From Fimbriimonadaceae bacterium (lineage in GTDB: Bacteria > Armatimonadota > Fimbriimonadia > Fimbriimonadales > Fimbriimonadaceae): a stretch of 8,420 bases of DNA. The notes beneath the pieces were generated by a model, which saw nothing but the letters and a program-made list of their open reading frames with translations, did no database searches and had not been told where the DNA came from. This document shows, one piece after another, positions 1 to 5,355 of this stretch (positions within the stretch are counted from its first letter, which is position 1; the number at the start of each line of letters is the position of its first letter). The DNA lies in NCBI GenBank assembly GCA_019454665.1, contig JACFNW010000075.1, positions 1 to 8,420 on the forward strand. The letters are read 5' to 3'. Made by a program: the position numbers and the translations under genes.

Positions 1-126
1 TGGGCCTCCTTGACGCCGAACGAGCGCGTGGCGAAGCTGTGCGAGTTGCGGGAACATGCGTGCATCCTTCAAAAAATACAACAAAAGACAGACCAAGGCT
101 TGACATCGGCGAGGAAGGTCAGGTAA
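1..126 (+). pseudogene. 3' end of a chimeric, truncated gene C fragment (C'), start lies upstream of window
   Basis: Reading frame 1 enters the window already open (W-A-S-L-T-P-N-E-R-V...) and stops at TAA 124-126. It is base-identical to 2203-2328, where the whole fragment is visible. Residues up to 'CELRE' match the intact small gene at 4315-4515. The rest (HACILQKIQQKTDQG...) is not C-like and comes from the sequence upstream of gene A, read through at the duplication junction. Its presence at the left edge means that more of the cassette array, at least the end of another unit, lies outside the window. The fragment may still be translated and its stop lies 10 nt before gene A, but loss of the family's C-terminal part makes a normal function unlikely. 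Confidence 0.7.
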
Positions 127-129
127 TAA
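100..129 (+). promoter_or_regulatory. Candidate promoter of gene A1, possibly leaderless
   Basis: A perfect TTGACA at 100-105 is followed, after 18 bp, by TAATAA at 124-129. The A1 ATG starts 7 nt later, about where transcription would begin. An A-rich stretch at 71-87 lies upstream and could help polymerase contact. The -10 box matches the TATAAT consensus at only three positions. A short AAGG (128-131) five bases before the ATG is the only ribosome-binding candidate. The TAATAA also contains the stop codon of the C fragment. Confidence 0.4.
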
Positions 130-136
130 GGCGAAC

Positions 137-1384
137 ATGGACCACAGGGGCACGCGTCGGGCGACTTCGATCTTCCGCAACCGGTTTTGGACGCTGGTTG
201 CCACTCTCGGCGTGCTGTGCGGGGGGGGGGTAGCCCATGCCGACATCACGGTCACTCCCCTCGGATTAATCGGCGCGCGCATGGAGCACGACGTCAATGG
301 CACCAAGGACACGCGGACCAGTTCTCCTTGGCTCAGCAATCCGCTCTGGTCGGTTTCCTACGACGGCACGACGACGATTTACAAAGTGGACTCAGCTTTG
401 AGCCGCAAGGCCAATCAAACGGGCGGGTATTACGTGTCCGTGCAAGCGGGCTCAGACTACAGCGGCAGCAACGCCTTGCGGGTGGGTTACCTCGTCGAGA
501 CCGACACCAACCCGGGGAGCGCGCCCCTGAAGCTTCGCGTCAGCTATACCAGTTGGCAGTATGTCCATGTCCTCTCTACGGTTGGCTACGCCTACGGAAG
601 CGCGTTCGCACATGTTATTCATGGCAGTGACTTCAGAGGTGTCAACGCAAAGAGTCGACTGAATCAATTGGTTGACGTTGTCAATGACCAGCAGTCTGGG
701 CCGAGCCCTCAATCGTTGTTCTTTCACGACGAGCCTGTGATCATACAGAACCCTTCTTGGAGCTACAACGCTGGCGTTTGGAGCACAACCGTCAACATCA
801 AGGTTCCATCGGTCTTTGCAATGTGCAAGGCAAACCTGACTAGTAGCGGTGGTGCCCAGACTGTCCTTTCCATTGATGCCGAATGTCAGGTCTCCGTAGC
901 CATTGCTTCTGCAGCCATTAACACTAAGAATGTCTTCGCATCGGTCAACGGTTCTAACAACAGCGTCATCCCGATTGAAGTCAGGAATACAAGCGAAACT
1001 CTCCTTGACAATGTGCAGGTTGGCGTGGATGGCTCGGGCGCATTCGGCGTTGATATGGGTGAGTTGTCGAATGGCACATATCATCTGTACGCCAAGCCGC
1101 GGGGAGCGTTGCGGAAAAAGGTGATTGTAAACTACACCACATCCGGTGTCACAGGGGTTTCTTTCACCTGTCTCTACGGGGACGTGGATGAGGACAACGA
1201 CGTGGACGACGATGATCTGGATTTCATCACTGGCAACCTTGGCAAGGACTACGACGATTCGGATTGGTATCTCGTGGACGGGAACGGAATGGCACCATTC
1301 ATGGCCGACCTCAACCATGATGGTGCTGTCACGTCGGCCGATTACGACGTCGCTGATGCGAACCACGGAATTGACGGCGATTGA
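137..1384 (+). CDS. Secreted protein A1 with C-terminal dockerin-like calcium loops
   Basis: Predicted 415-aa exported protein of unknown function. Residues 1-35 form a signal peptide: basic N-terminus (HRGTRR..R.R), hydrophobic core, and an AHA|D cleavage site at 35/36. Residues ~36-310 match no family I know; they are rich in Ser, Thr, Gly and Val, suggesting a beta-rich extracellular domain, and include Cys in 'AMCK' and 'AECQ'. Residues ~310-340 (GTYHLYAKPRGALRKKV) resemble the strand segment that precedes dockerin-like tails in Armatimonadota-type secreted proteins. Two calcium-loop motifs follow: D349-V-D-E-D-N-D-V-D-D-D-D360 and D391-L-N-H-D-G-A-V-T-S-A-D402. B1 starts 33 nt downstream, so the two are probably co-transcribed. 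A run of ten G's lies in the signal-peptide codons. The protein is about four-fifths identical to A2, and identical through residue 85. Confidence 0.9.
   Translation: MDHRGTRRATSIFRNRFWTLVATLGVLCGGGVAHADITVTPLGLIGARMEHDVNGTKDTRTSSPWLSNPLWSVSYDGTTTIYKVDSALSRKANQTGGYYVSVQAGSDYSGSNALRVGYLVETDTNPGSAPLKLRVSYTSWQYVHVLSTVGYAYGSAFAHVIHGSDFRGVNAKSRLNQLVDVVNDQQSGPSPQSLFFHDEPVIIQNPSWSYNAGVWSTTVNIKVPSVFAMCKANLTSSGGAQTVLSIDAECQVSVAIASAAINTKNVFASVNGSNNSVIPIEVRNTSETLLDNVQVGVDGSGAFGVDMGELSNGTYHLYAKPRGALRKKVIVNYTTSGVTGVSFTCLYGDVDEDNDVDDDDLDFITGNLGKDYDDSDWYLVDGNGMAPFMADLNHDGAVTSADYDVADANHGIDGD
221..230 (+). repeat. G10 homopolymer in the signal-peptide codons of A1
   Basis: Ten consecutive G's encode Gly29-Gly30-Gly31 plus the first base of Val32. 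Loss of one G brings TAG into frame directly after the tract, leaving about 31 residues. Gain of one G shifts to a frame that stays open to a TGA ending at 630. Both slips would remove the mature protein. Long G runs inside coding sequence near the 5' end are a recognised form of contingency locus in other bacteria. Whether this one varies is not known. Confidence 0.75.
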
Positions 1385-1400
1385 ACTTAGGAGCTCTGAC

Positions 1401-1406
1401 AAGGAG
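1401..1406 (+). promoter_or_regulatory. Shine-Dalgarno of B1
   Basis: AAGGAG lies 11 nt before the ATG at 1418, a somewhat long spacing. The core AGGAGAAGCA is kept in unit 2 at the same distance from the B2 start, in a stretch where the neighbouring bases differ. This supports both the start codon and active translation. Confidence 0.6.
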
Positions 1407-1417
1407 AAGCACCTCGG

Positions 1418-2068
1418 ATGATTACACTACTCACACTCGTCATGATGGGCCAGTTGGCAGGTGCCGATGCGCCTCGGTTCGATGGAAACCCCGAGCCTGG
1501 TTGGGTGATTATCCCGATCGAAAAGGGTACAAGAAGGAGAGTGAACGACGGCTACTATTCCAAGCTGTTTAGGGGCGACGGTGTGGACCTATCGGGCAGC
1601 GAGAAGACTCAGGTCGTGCAGGACACGGTACAGATGAAGGACAGCAGGGGTGCAGATTGGTGGGTCATAAAAGTGCTTATGGCGACCGACGAAGGCTCGA
1701 AGCTCCTCATGTTGCCTAGCGGGAAGTACCTTGTCGCACTGGGCAGAGTCGGTCACCTGGCGAAGGTCATCGAAGTAAACTACGATCGCGGTGGAACGGT
1801 CTTGGTGAAGCCGCCAGTGCTTATCGGCGGAGCGTTTTTCGGTGGACCCATGATCACCGAAAAGGATCTCCAGGCCACCATTGCGCGCTTGGGCGTGACG
1901 GCGAAGGACTTCACGGAGTTCAGCATTCACTTCAACCACGAGTTGCCGGCGCTCTACGCCGACTACGATCTGGACGGTGCGATCACTCAAAAGGACGTGG
2001 ACATCGTGCGCGCCAACCTCGGGAAGAAGGCTGATCCGTTGCCGAAGAAGATGACAGGCGGGCGCTGA
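1418..2068 (+). CDS. Secreted protein B1 with one intact and one decayed dockerin-like loop
   Basis: Predicted 216-aa protein of unknown function. The N-terminus (MITLLTLVMMGQLAGADA) reads as a short signal peptide with an ADA|P or nearby cleavage site. Unusually, no basic residue precedes the hydrophobic core. Residues ~25-130 look beta-rich (GWVIIPIEKGTRRRV.., PSGKYLVALGRVGHLAKVIEV). The latter stretch resembles the strand segment before the dockerin tail in protein A, so A and B may share this C-terminal module. Residues ~140-160 (GGPMITEKDLQATIARLG) keep the helix pattern of a dockerin half but lack the acidic calcium ligands. Residues 182-193 (D-Y-D-L-D-G-A-I-T-Q-K-D) form an intact loop, followed by a helix ending LGKK. 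The last ~29 codons are base-identical to B2. Its place 33 nt behind A1, repeated in unit 2, suggests A and B work together. Confidence 0.88.
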   Translation: MITLLTLVMMGQLAGADAPRFDGNPEPGWVIIPIEKGTRRRVNDGYYSKLFRGDGVDLSGSEKTQVVQDTVQMKDSRGADWWVIKVLMATDEGSKLLMLPSGKYLVALGRVGHLAKVIEVNYDRGGTVLVKPPVLIGGAFFGGPMITEKDLQATIARLGVTAKDFTEFSIHFNHELPALYADYDLDGAITQKDVDIVRANLGKKADPLPKKMTGGR

Positions 2069-2094
2069 CCGCCACAAGGCCTCGGGTCCAGACT

Positions 2095-2117
2095 CCTGAG
2101 CCGCAGGTATTCTCAGG
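2095..2117 (+). repeat. Inverted repeat between B1 and the C fragment
   Basis: CCTGAG (2095-2100) and CTCAGG (2112-2117) can form a 6-bp stem with an 11-nt loop that reaches the GTG start of C'. No T-run follows, so an intrinsic terminator is unlikely. It might affect translation initiation of C', or be chance. It is identical at 4291-4313. Confidence 0.3.
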
Positions 2118-2118
2118 T

Positions 2119-2328
2119 GTGGTGCAATCCCGACCCGGTCGCATTGAACGAGTCATCCAGTTCCTCACGCCAGAGGAGGCGGATGCGCAGGACCGCGCGT
2201 ACTGGGCCTCCTTGACGCCGAACGAGCGCGTGGCGAAGCTGTGCGAGTTGCGGGAACATGCGTGCATCCTTCAAAAAATACAACAAAAGACAGACCAAGG
2301 CTTGACATCGGCGAGGAAGGTCAGGTAA
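2119..2328 (+). pseudogene. Truncated, chimeric copy of gene C (C')
   Basis: GTG-started 69-codon frame. Residues 1-46 (MVQSRPGRIERVIQFL..CELRE) equal the intact C protein at 4315-4515. Residues 47-69 (HACILQKIQQKTDQG...) are the junction sequence upstream of gene A and bear no relation to C. The family's usual C-terminal segment, present in the intact copy as RRLKRTLVMFEV, is missing. The fragment starts 50 nt after B1 and ends 10 nt before A2, so a ribosome leaving C' could re-initiate on A2. It could be inert debris of the duplication, a leader frame for A2, or a decoy for whatever C binds. Only the first can be argued from sequence. Confidence 0.65.
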
Positions 2329-2331
2329 TAA
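2302..2331 (+). promoter_or_regulatory. Candidate promoter of gene A2
   Basis: Same elements as before A1, in identical sequence: TTGACA 2302-2307, an 18-bp spacer, TAATAA 2326-2331, and ATG 7 nt later at 2339. It lies inside the C' reading frame, whose stop TAA overlaps the -10 element. If it is functional, each cassette carries its own promoter and is an independently expressed unit. Confidence 0.4.
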
Positions 2332-2338
2332 GGCGAAC

Positions 2339-3583
2339 ATGGACCACAGGGGCACGCGTCGGGCGACTTCGATCTTCCGCAACCGGTTTTGGACGCTGGT
2401 TGCCACTCTCGGCGTGCTGTGCGGGGGGGGGGTAGCCCATGCCGACATCACGGTCACTCCCCTCGGATTAATCGGCGCGCGCATGGAGCACGACGTCAAT
2501 GGCACCAAGGACACGCGGACCAGTTCTCCTTGGCTCAGCAATCCGCTCTGGTCGGTTTCCTACGACGGCACGACGACCATCTACAAGGTGGATACGACGC
2601 TGAGCCGCAAGGGCAATCAAACGGGTGCCTACTATGTCTCCGTCCAAGCGGCCTCGGATTACGCTGGCGGGAACACCCTGCGCTTGGGCTACCTCGTCGA
2701 ATCGGACACCGACCCGGGTAGCGCACCGGTCAAGCTCCGAGTGAACTATTCAACGTACCATCTGGTTCACGTCAATTCAACGGTTGGCTACGCATATGGA
2801 AGTGCTTCTGCCCACGTGATTCATGGCAACCGTCAAGGAATCAACGCGAAGGCTCGATTGAGTCAACTCGTGAACGTTGTGAACGGCGAACAGGAAGGCC
2901 CCGATCCCCAATCGCTGGCCTTCGGCTATGAGGACTTTATCATCCCCAGTCCATCCTGGAGCTACAGCGCTGGGGTCTGGAGCACTACCATCCACATAAA
3001 AGTGCCGTCGGTCTTCGCGATGTGCAAAGCCAACGTGACAAGCAGCGGCGGGACGCAGACGGTGTTGTCCATTGATGCGGAGTGCCAAGTCTCGGTCGCA
3101 TTGGCGTCCGCGTCCATCAACACGAAGAACGTCTTTGGGTCGGTCAACGGCTCGGCCAACAGCGTCGTTCCCATCGAGATCAGAAGCACCGGCGGTACTC
3201 TTCTTGACGCAGTGATGGCAGGGGTGAGCGGCTCCGGCGATCTCGCGTTCGACATGGGCGAACTGAGCAACGGGACTTACCACGTGTATGTAAAGCCAAG
3301 GGGTGCTCTGCGCAAGAAAGTGGTTGTGAACTACACCACGGCTGGCGTAACAGGCGTTTCCTTTACTTGCCTCTATGGAGATGTGGATGAGGACAACGAC
3401 GTGGATGACGATGATTTGGATTTCATCACCACCAACCTCGGCAAGGACTACGATGATTCGGATTGGCATCTCTTGGATGGCAACGGCATGGCGCCGTTTA
3501 TGGCCGACCTCAATCACGACGGTGCGGTCACGTCAGCGGACTACGACATCGCGGACGCGAATCACGGGATTGATGGTGATTAG
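2339..3583 (+). CDS. Secreted protein A2 with C-terminal dockerin-like calcium loops, paralogue of A1
   Basis: 414-aa paralogue of A1, one residue shorter (the loop after 'AHVIHG' reads NRQGIN instead of SDFRGVN). The signal peptide and first 85 residues are identical to A1. The middle (~86-310) has scattered substitutions, concentrated around the 'HLVHVNSTV' and 'EQEGPDPQSLAFGYEDFII' stretches. The dockerin-like tail, with both calcium loops, is almost unchanged (D-V-D-E-D-N-D-V-D-D-D-D and D-L-N-H-D-G-A-V-T-S-A-D). The 'SVFAMCKAN' and 'VLSIDAECQVSVA' cores are also kept. Many codon differences in these conserved regions are synonymous, so the protein appears to be under purifying selection and both copies are probably functional. 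B2 follows after 33 nt. It carries the same G10 tract. Confidence 0.9.
   Translation: MDHRGTRRATSIFRNRFWTLVATLGVLCGGGVAHADITVTPLGLIGARMEHDVNGTKDTRTSSPWLSNPLWSVSYDGTTTIYKVDTTLSRKGNQTGAYYVSVQAASDYAGGNTLRLGYLVESDTDPGSAPVKLRVNYSTYHLVHVNSTVGYAYGSASAHVIHGNRQGINAKARLSQLVNVVNGEQEGPDPQSLAFGYEDFIIPSPSWSYSAGVWSTTIHIKVPSVFAMCKANVTSSGGTQTVLSIDAECQVSVALASASINTKNVFGSVNGSANSVVPIEIRSTGGTLLDAVMAGVSGSGDLAFDMGELSNGTYHVYVKPRGALRKKVVVNYTTAGVTGVSFTCLYGDVDEDNDVDDDDLDFITTNLGKDYDDSDWHLLDGNGMAPFMADLNHDGAVTSADYDIADANHGIDGD
2423..2432 (+). repeat. G10 homopolymer in the signal-peptide codons of A2
   Basis: Same tract as in A1, same length and same reading frame. It lies inside the perfectly conserved junction block, so its equal length may reflect recent gene conversion rather than independent maintenance. 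If the tracts slip independently, two loci would give four combinations of expressed A proteins. Confidence 0.75.
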
Positions 3584-3600
3584 ATCCGAGGATTCCCAAT

Positions 3601-3605
3601 AGGAG
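3601..3605 (+). promoter_or_regulatory. Shine-Dalgarno of B2
   Basis: AGGAG lies 11 nt before the ATG at 3617. The site and spacing match those before B1, although the surrounding spacer has diverged. Confidence 0.6.
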
Positions 3606-3616
3606 AAGCAACCCAA

Positions 3617-4264
3617 ATGGTTACCTTGTTCACACTCGTCATGATGGCGCAAATGGCAGTCAGCGATGCGCCCCGGTTCGATGCCGAACCCAAACCGGGT
3701 TGGGTGATCATCCCGATCGAAAAGGGCACGCGGAAGCGCGTGAACGATGGTTACTCTGCCAAAGTGTTCGACGACAAAGGGGTGGATCTGGTGGGTGAAA
3801 ATGCCCAAATAGTGCTGGAGACGCATCAGCAAAGGGACAAGACGGGCGCGGACTGGTGGACCACCATGGTGTATATGGAGGTGACCGAGGGCTCTGTGAA
3901 TCGCAAACTACCCAGCGGCAAGTATTATTTTGCACTGGGCAGAGCCGGTCACCTGACGAAAGTCATCGAAGTGAACTATGATCGTGGTGGCACGGTGCTG
4001 TCTAGGCCGCCGGCTTTGATTGGAGGTGCCTTCTACGGGGCGGAGCAAATCACCGAAATGGACCTCCAAGCCACCATTGCACGGCTGGGCGTGACGGCGA
4101 AGGACTGGACCGAGTTCAGCGTTCACTTCAACCTCGAGTTGCCGGCGTTCTTCGCCGACTACGACCTGGACGGCGAGATCACTCAAAAGGACGTGGACAT
4201 CGTGCGCGCCAACCTCGGGAAGAAGGCTGATCCGTTGCCGAAGAAGATGACAGGCGGGCGCTGA
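3617..4264 (+). CDS. Secreted protein B2, paralogue of B1
   Basis: 215-aa paralogue of B1. The signal peptide (MVTLFTLVMMAQMAVSDA) again has no basic residue before its hydrophobic core. The stretch 'GWVIIPIEKGTRKRVNDGY' is nearly unchanged, residues ~45-100 are the most divergent part, and 'PSGKYYFALGRAGHLTKVI' is conserved. The C-terminal dockerin-like loop is kept (D-Y-D-L-D-G-E-I-T-Q-K-D), while the preceding half (AEQITEMDLQATIARLG) lacks calcium ligands as in B1. Decay of the same half in both copies shows that the loss preceded the duplication. From 4177 the gene is base-identical to B1. Function is unknown; a role with A2 outside the cytoplasm is inferred from pairing and signal peptides only. 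Confidence 0.88.
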   Translation: MVTLFTLVMMAQMAVSDAPRFDAEPKPGWVIIPIEKGTRKRVNDGYSAKVFDDKGVDLVGENAQIVLETHQQRDKTGADWWTTMVYMEVTEGSVNRKLPSGKYYFALGRAGHLTKVIEVNYDRGGTVLSRPPALIGGAFYGAEQITEMDLQATIARLGVTAKDWTEFSVHFNLELPAFFADYDLDGEITQKDVDIVRANLGKKADPLPKKMTGGR

Positions 4265-4290
4265 CCGCCACAAGGCCTCGGGTCCAGACT

Positions 4291-4313
4291 CCTGAGCCGC
4301 AGGTATTCTCAGG
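4291..4313 (+). repeat. Inverted repeat between B2 and gene C
   Basis: Same 6-bp stem and 11-nt loop as at 2095-2117, ending two bases before the GTG of the intact C gene. There is no T-run. Confidence 0.3.
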
Positions 4314-4314
4314 T

Positions 4315-4515
4315 GTGGTGCAATCCCGACCCGGTCGCATTGAACGAGTCATCCAGTTCCTCACGCCAGAGGAGGCGGATGCGCAGGACCGCGCGTACTG
4401 GGCCTCCTTGACGCCGAACGAGCGCGTGGCGAAGCTGTGCGAGTTGCGGGAACTCTGGATGACCGAAGATGAGCGACGACTTAAGAGAACTCTTGTCATG
4501 TTTGAAGTCGAATGA
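4315..4515 (+). CDS. Small protein C, partner of a nucleotidyltransferase (possible antitoxin)
   Basis: 66-aa cytoplasmic protein, GTG start, intact only here. Its core (EEADAQDRAYWASLTPNERV..LCELREL) and C-terminal basic/hydrophobic stretch (RRLKRTLVMFEV) match a pattern I know from small proteins of about 65-90 residues encoded directly before small nucleotidyltransferase-fold genes. It overlaps the next gene by 47 nt in another frame, which suggests tight translational coupling. The role is uncertain; an antitoxin or regulatory subunit of the NTase is inferred from context. Family members often start nearer 'IERVIQF', so the first ~8 residues may not be translated, though no better start codon is visible. 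Its first 46 codons have been copied into the cassette array upstream. Confidence 0.7.
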   Translation: MVQSRPGRIERVIQFLTPEEADAQDRAYWASLTPNERVAKLCELRELWMTEDERRLKRTLVMFEVE

Positions 4516-4927
4516 GGTGGAGTTCTTGGTCGTCGGCTCGCACGTCCTCGCATTCTATGGTCGGCCCCGCTTCACCGAGGATCTGGACGTCTGGGTTCGC
4601 AGGACTCGGGAGAACGGCTTGGCCTTGAAGCGGGCGCTCAACGAGTTCGGATTCGCGTTCAGCGAGCAGCAAGCGTTGGACTTTGTCGCGGGGCGCAACA
4701 TGATCCGCATCGGCGCGCCGCCGAACCAAGTGGATTTCCTGGCGTTTCTAGGCGCCCGCGACAACGAGATGTCCTTCGAAGTCTGCGCGGAGCGAGCCCC
4801 TACTGGAGAGTTGTTCGGAGTTTCCGTTCGCTTTCTGCGCAAAGAGGACTTAGTGGCCTCGAAGCAGGCCGCCGGTCGCCCGAAAGACGTCCGCGACATC
4901 GAAGAGTTGAAGGAGCTCGATCGCTGA
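4469..4927 (+). CDS. Small nucleotidyltransferase-fold protein (AbiEii/MNT-like), putative toxin or modifier
   Basis: 152-aa cytoplasmic protein with pol-beta-superfamily nucleotidyltransferase marks: V-V-G23-S24, then D38-L-D40, and a likely third carboxylate at D89 (NQVDFLAFLG). The C-terminal segment (RKEDLVASKQAAGRPKDVRD) is typical of the DUF6036/AbiEii-like group. The length fits a complete single-domain member. All three acidic positions are present, so it is probably catalytically competent; substrate unknown. In related systems such proteins act in toxin-antitoxin or abortive-infection pairs by transferring nucleotides to tRNA or to a partner protein. That role is not shown here. The start ATG lies inside gene C without a clear Shine-Dalgarno, consistent with translational coupling. 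The next gene begins only 5 nt after its stop. Confidence 0.85.
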   Translation: MSDDLRELLSCLKSNEVEFLVVGSHVLAFYGRPRFTEDLDVWVRRTRENGLALKRALNEFGFAFSEQQALDFVAGRNMIRIGAPPNQVDFLAFLGARDNEMSFEVCAERAPTGELFGVSVRFLRKEDLVASKQAAGRPKDVRDIEELKELDR

Positions 4928-4932
4928 ACGCC

Positions 4933-5355
4933 ATGCCTAGACTCGTCGTTCCCGCCCACCTCGACCAATTAGCGACGTTGCGCGAGTTCGCCGCCACCGA
5001 GTTGGCCGCTGCAGGGTTCGAAGAAGAAGCCGGGGCCATGATCCTCGCCTTGGACGAAGCGGCGACCAACGCCATCGTACATGGCTACGCCGATCAACCT
5101 GGCGATATCGAACTGAGGATCGAGTTCGAAGGCGACGAGGTGGTGGCGACCCTGCTCGACGACGCGCCGACCCACAACCCGCTGAACGCCCCCGAGCCCG
5201 ACCTCTCGCTCCCGCTGGAACAAAGGCCGATCGGTGGGCTGGGCGTCGACCTGGTCAAGACCCTCACCGACCACCAAGAGCACCGCAGCCGAGGAGAATC
5301 GGGCAACGCGCTCACCCTGCGCAAGCGGCGAATGAGCCAAACTAGAAACCCATGA
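4933..5355 (+). CDS. HATPase anti-sigma factor / STAS-protein kinase (RsbW/SpoIIAB-like)
   Basis: 140-aa GHKL-fold protein. The N box is L-D-E42-A-A-T-N46-A-I-V-H-G-Y, and the ATP-lid region is P-I-G-G101-L-G-V-D-L-V-K. The G1 box reads DDAPTHNPL, where the usual form is close to DDGPPFNPL, so its glycine is Ala and the Pro-Phe pair is Thr-His. The E and N needed for Mg-ATP are intact. Proteins of this type bind and inhibit a sigma factor or other target, and phosphorylate a STAS-domain antagonist on serine. The next two genes encode that antagonist and the phosphatase. The ATG lies 5 nt after the NTase stop; AAGGAG at 4910-4915 is 17 nt away, so translation is probably coupled. The 3' end overlaps the STAS gene by ATGA. 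No sigma factor is encoded nearby. Confidence 0.9.
   Translation: MPRLVVPAHLDQLATLREFAATELAAAGFEEEAGAMILALDEAATNAIVHGYADQPGDIELRIEFEGDEVVATLLDDAPTHNPLNAPEPDLSLPLEQRPIGGLGVDLVKTLTDHQEHRSRGESGNALTLRKRRMSQTRNP

Larger units (their letters stand above)
56..2257 (+). repeat. Tandem cassette unit 1 (A1-B1-C')
   Basis: First complete unit of a head-to-tail array, 2202 bp. Its outer parts are identical to the next unit: positions 1-375 equal 2203-2577, and 1981-2257 equal 4177-4453. The interior has diverged at many positions, often third codon bases. The right boundary is set by where the last copy departs from the others: after '...gggaac' the last copy continues into the rest of gene C, while the earlier copies continue with 'atgcgtgcatcc'. 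There are no terminal inverted repeats, transposase or integrase, so it looks like a product of duplication and recombination rather than a transposon. Confidence 0.9.
1981..2577 (+). repeat. Perfectly conserved junction block between cassette units
   Basis: This 597-bp block covers the last B1 codons, the B-C spacer, the C fragment, the A2 promoter region and the first 80 codons of A2. Its right part (2203-2577) is identical to 1-375 and its left part (1981-2257) to 4177-4453. Identity stops sharply at both edges: at 1980/4176 (c against a) and at 376/2578 (g against c). Beyond these edges synonymous differences appear at once. Exact identity beside clearly diverged sequence points to recent gene conversion or selection on these ends, and it gives a substrate for homologous recombination between units. 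Confidence 0.9.
2258..4453 (+). repeat. Tandem cassette unit 2 (A2-B2-start of C)
   Basis: Second complete unit, 2196 bp, six bases shorter than unit 1 because A2 and B2 each lack one codon relative to A1 and B1. It ends inside the intact gene C at 4453, which makes it the last unit of the array. Its interior appears slightly more GC-rich by eye than unit 1. The differences are spread over all base types, with no sign of adenine-specific mutation. Confidence 0.9.

Noticed and set aside
187..630. Alternative-frame ORF overlapping the A1 start region
   Set aside because: Open only because of codon bias in the true frame; no signal peptide or family motif. It matters only as the frame entered after a +1 slip in the G10 tract.
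452..1402. 316-codon minus-strand frame opposite A1, with a related one opposite A2 (2777-3517)
   Set aside because: A1/A2 differences fall mainly at plus-strand third codon positions, showing that selection acts on the plus strand. The minus-strand products show no recognisable domain and differ in extent between copies.
376..1980. Diversity-generating retroelement as source of A/B variation
   Set aside because: No reverse transcriptase or template repeat in the window, and substitutions involve all bases, with many synonymous changes and no adenine-directed pattern.
2095..2117. Intrinsic terminator after gene B
   Set aside because: The stem is only 6 bp with an 11-nt loop, has no T-run after it, and abuts the start codon of C.
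56..4453. Insertion sequence or composite transposon as explanation of the repeats
   Set aside because: No transposase or integrase, no terminal inverted repeats and no short target duplications. Units abut head to tail with a breakpoint inside gene C, which fits tandem duplication.
1..4453. CRISPR array
   Set aside because: Repeats are ~2.2 kb coding cassettes. No short regularly spaced repeats were seen.
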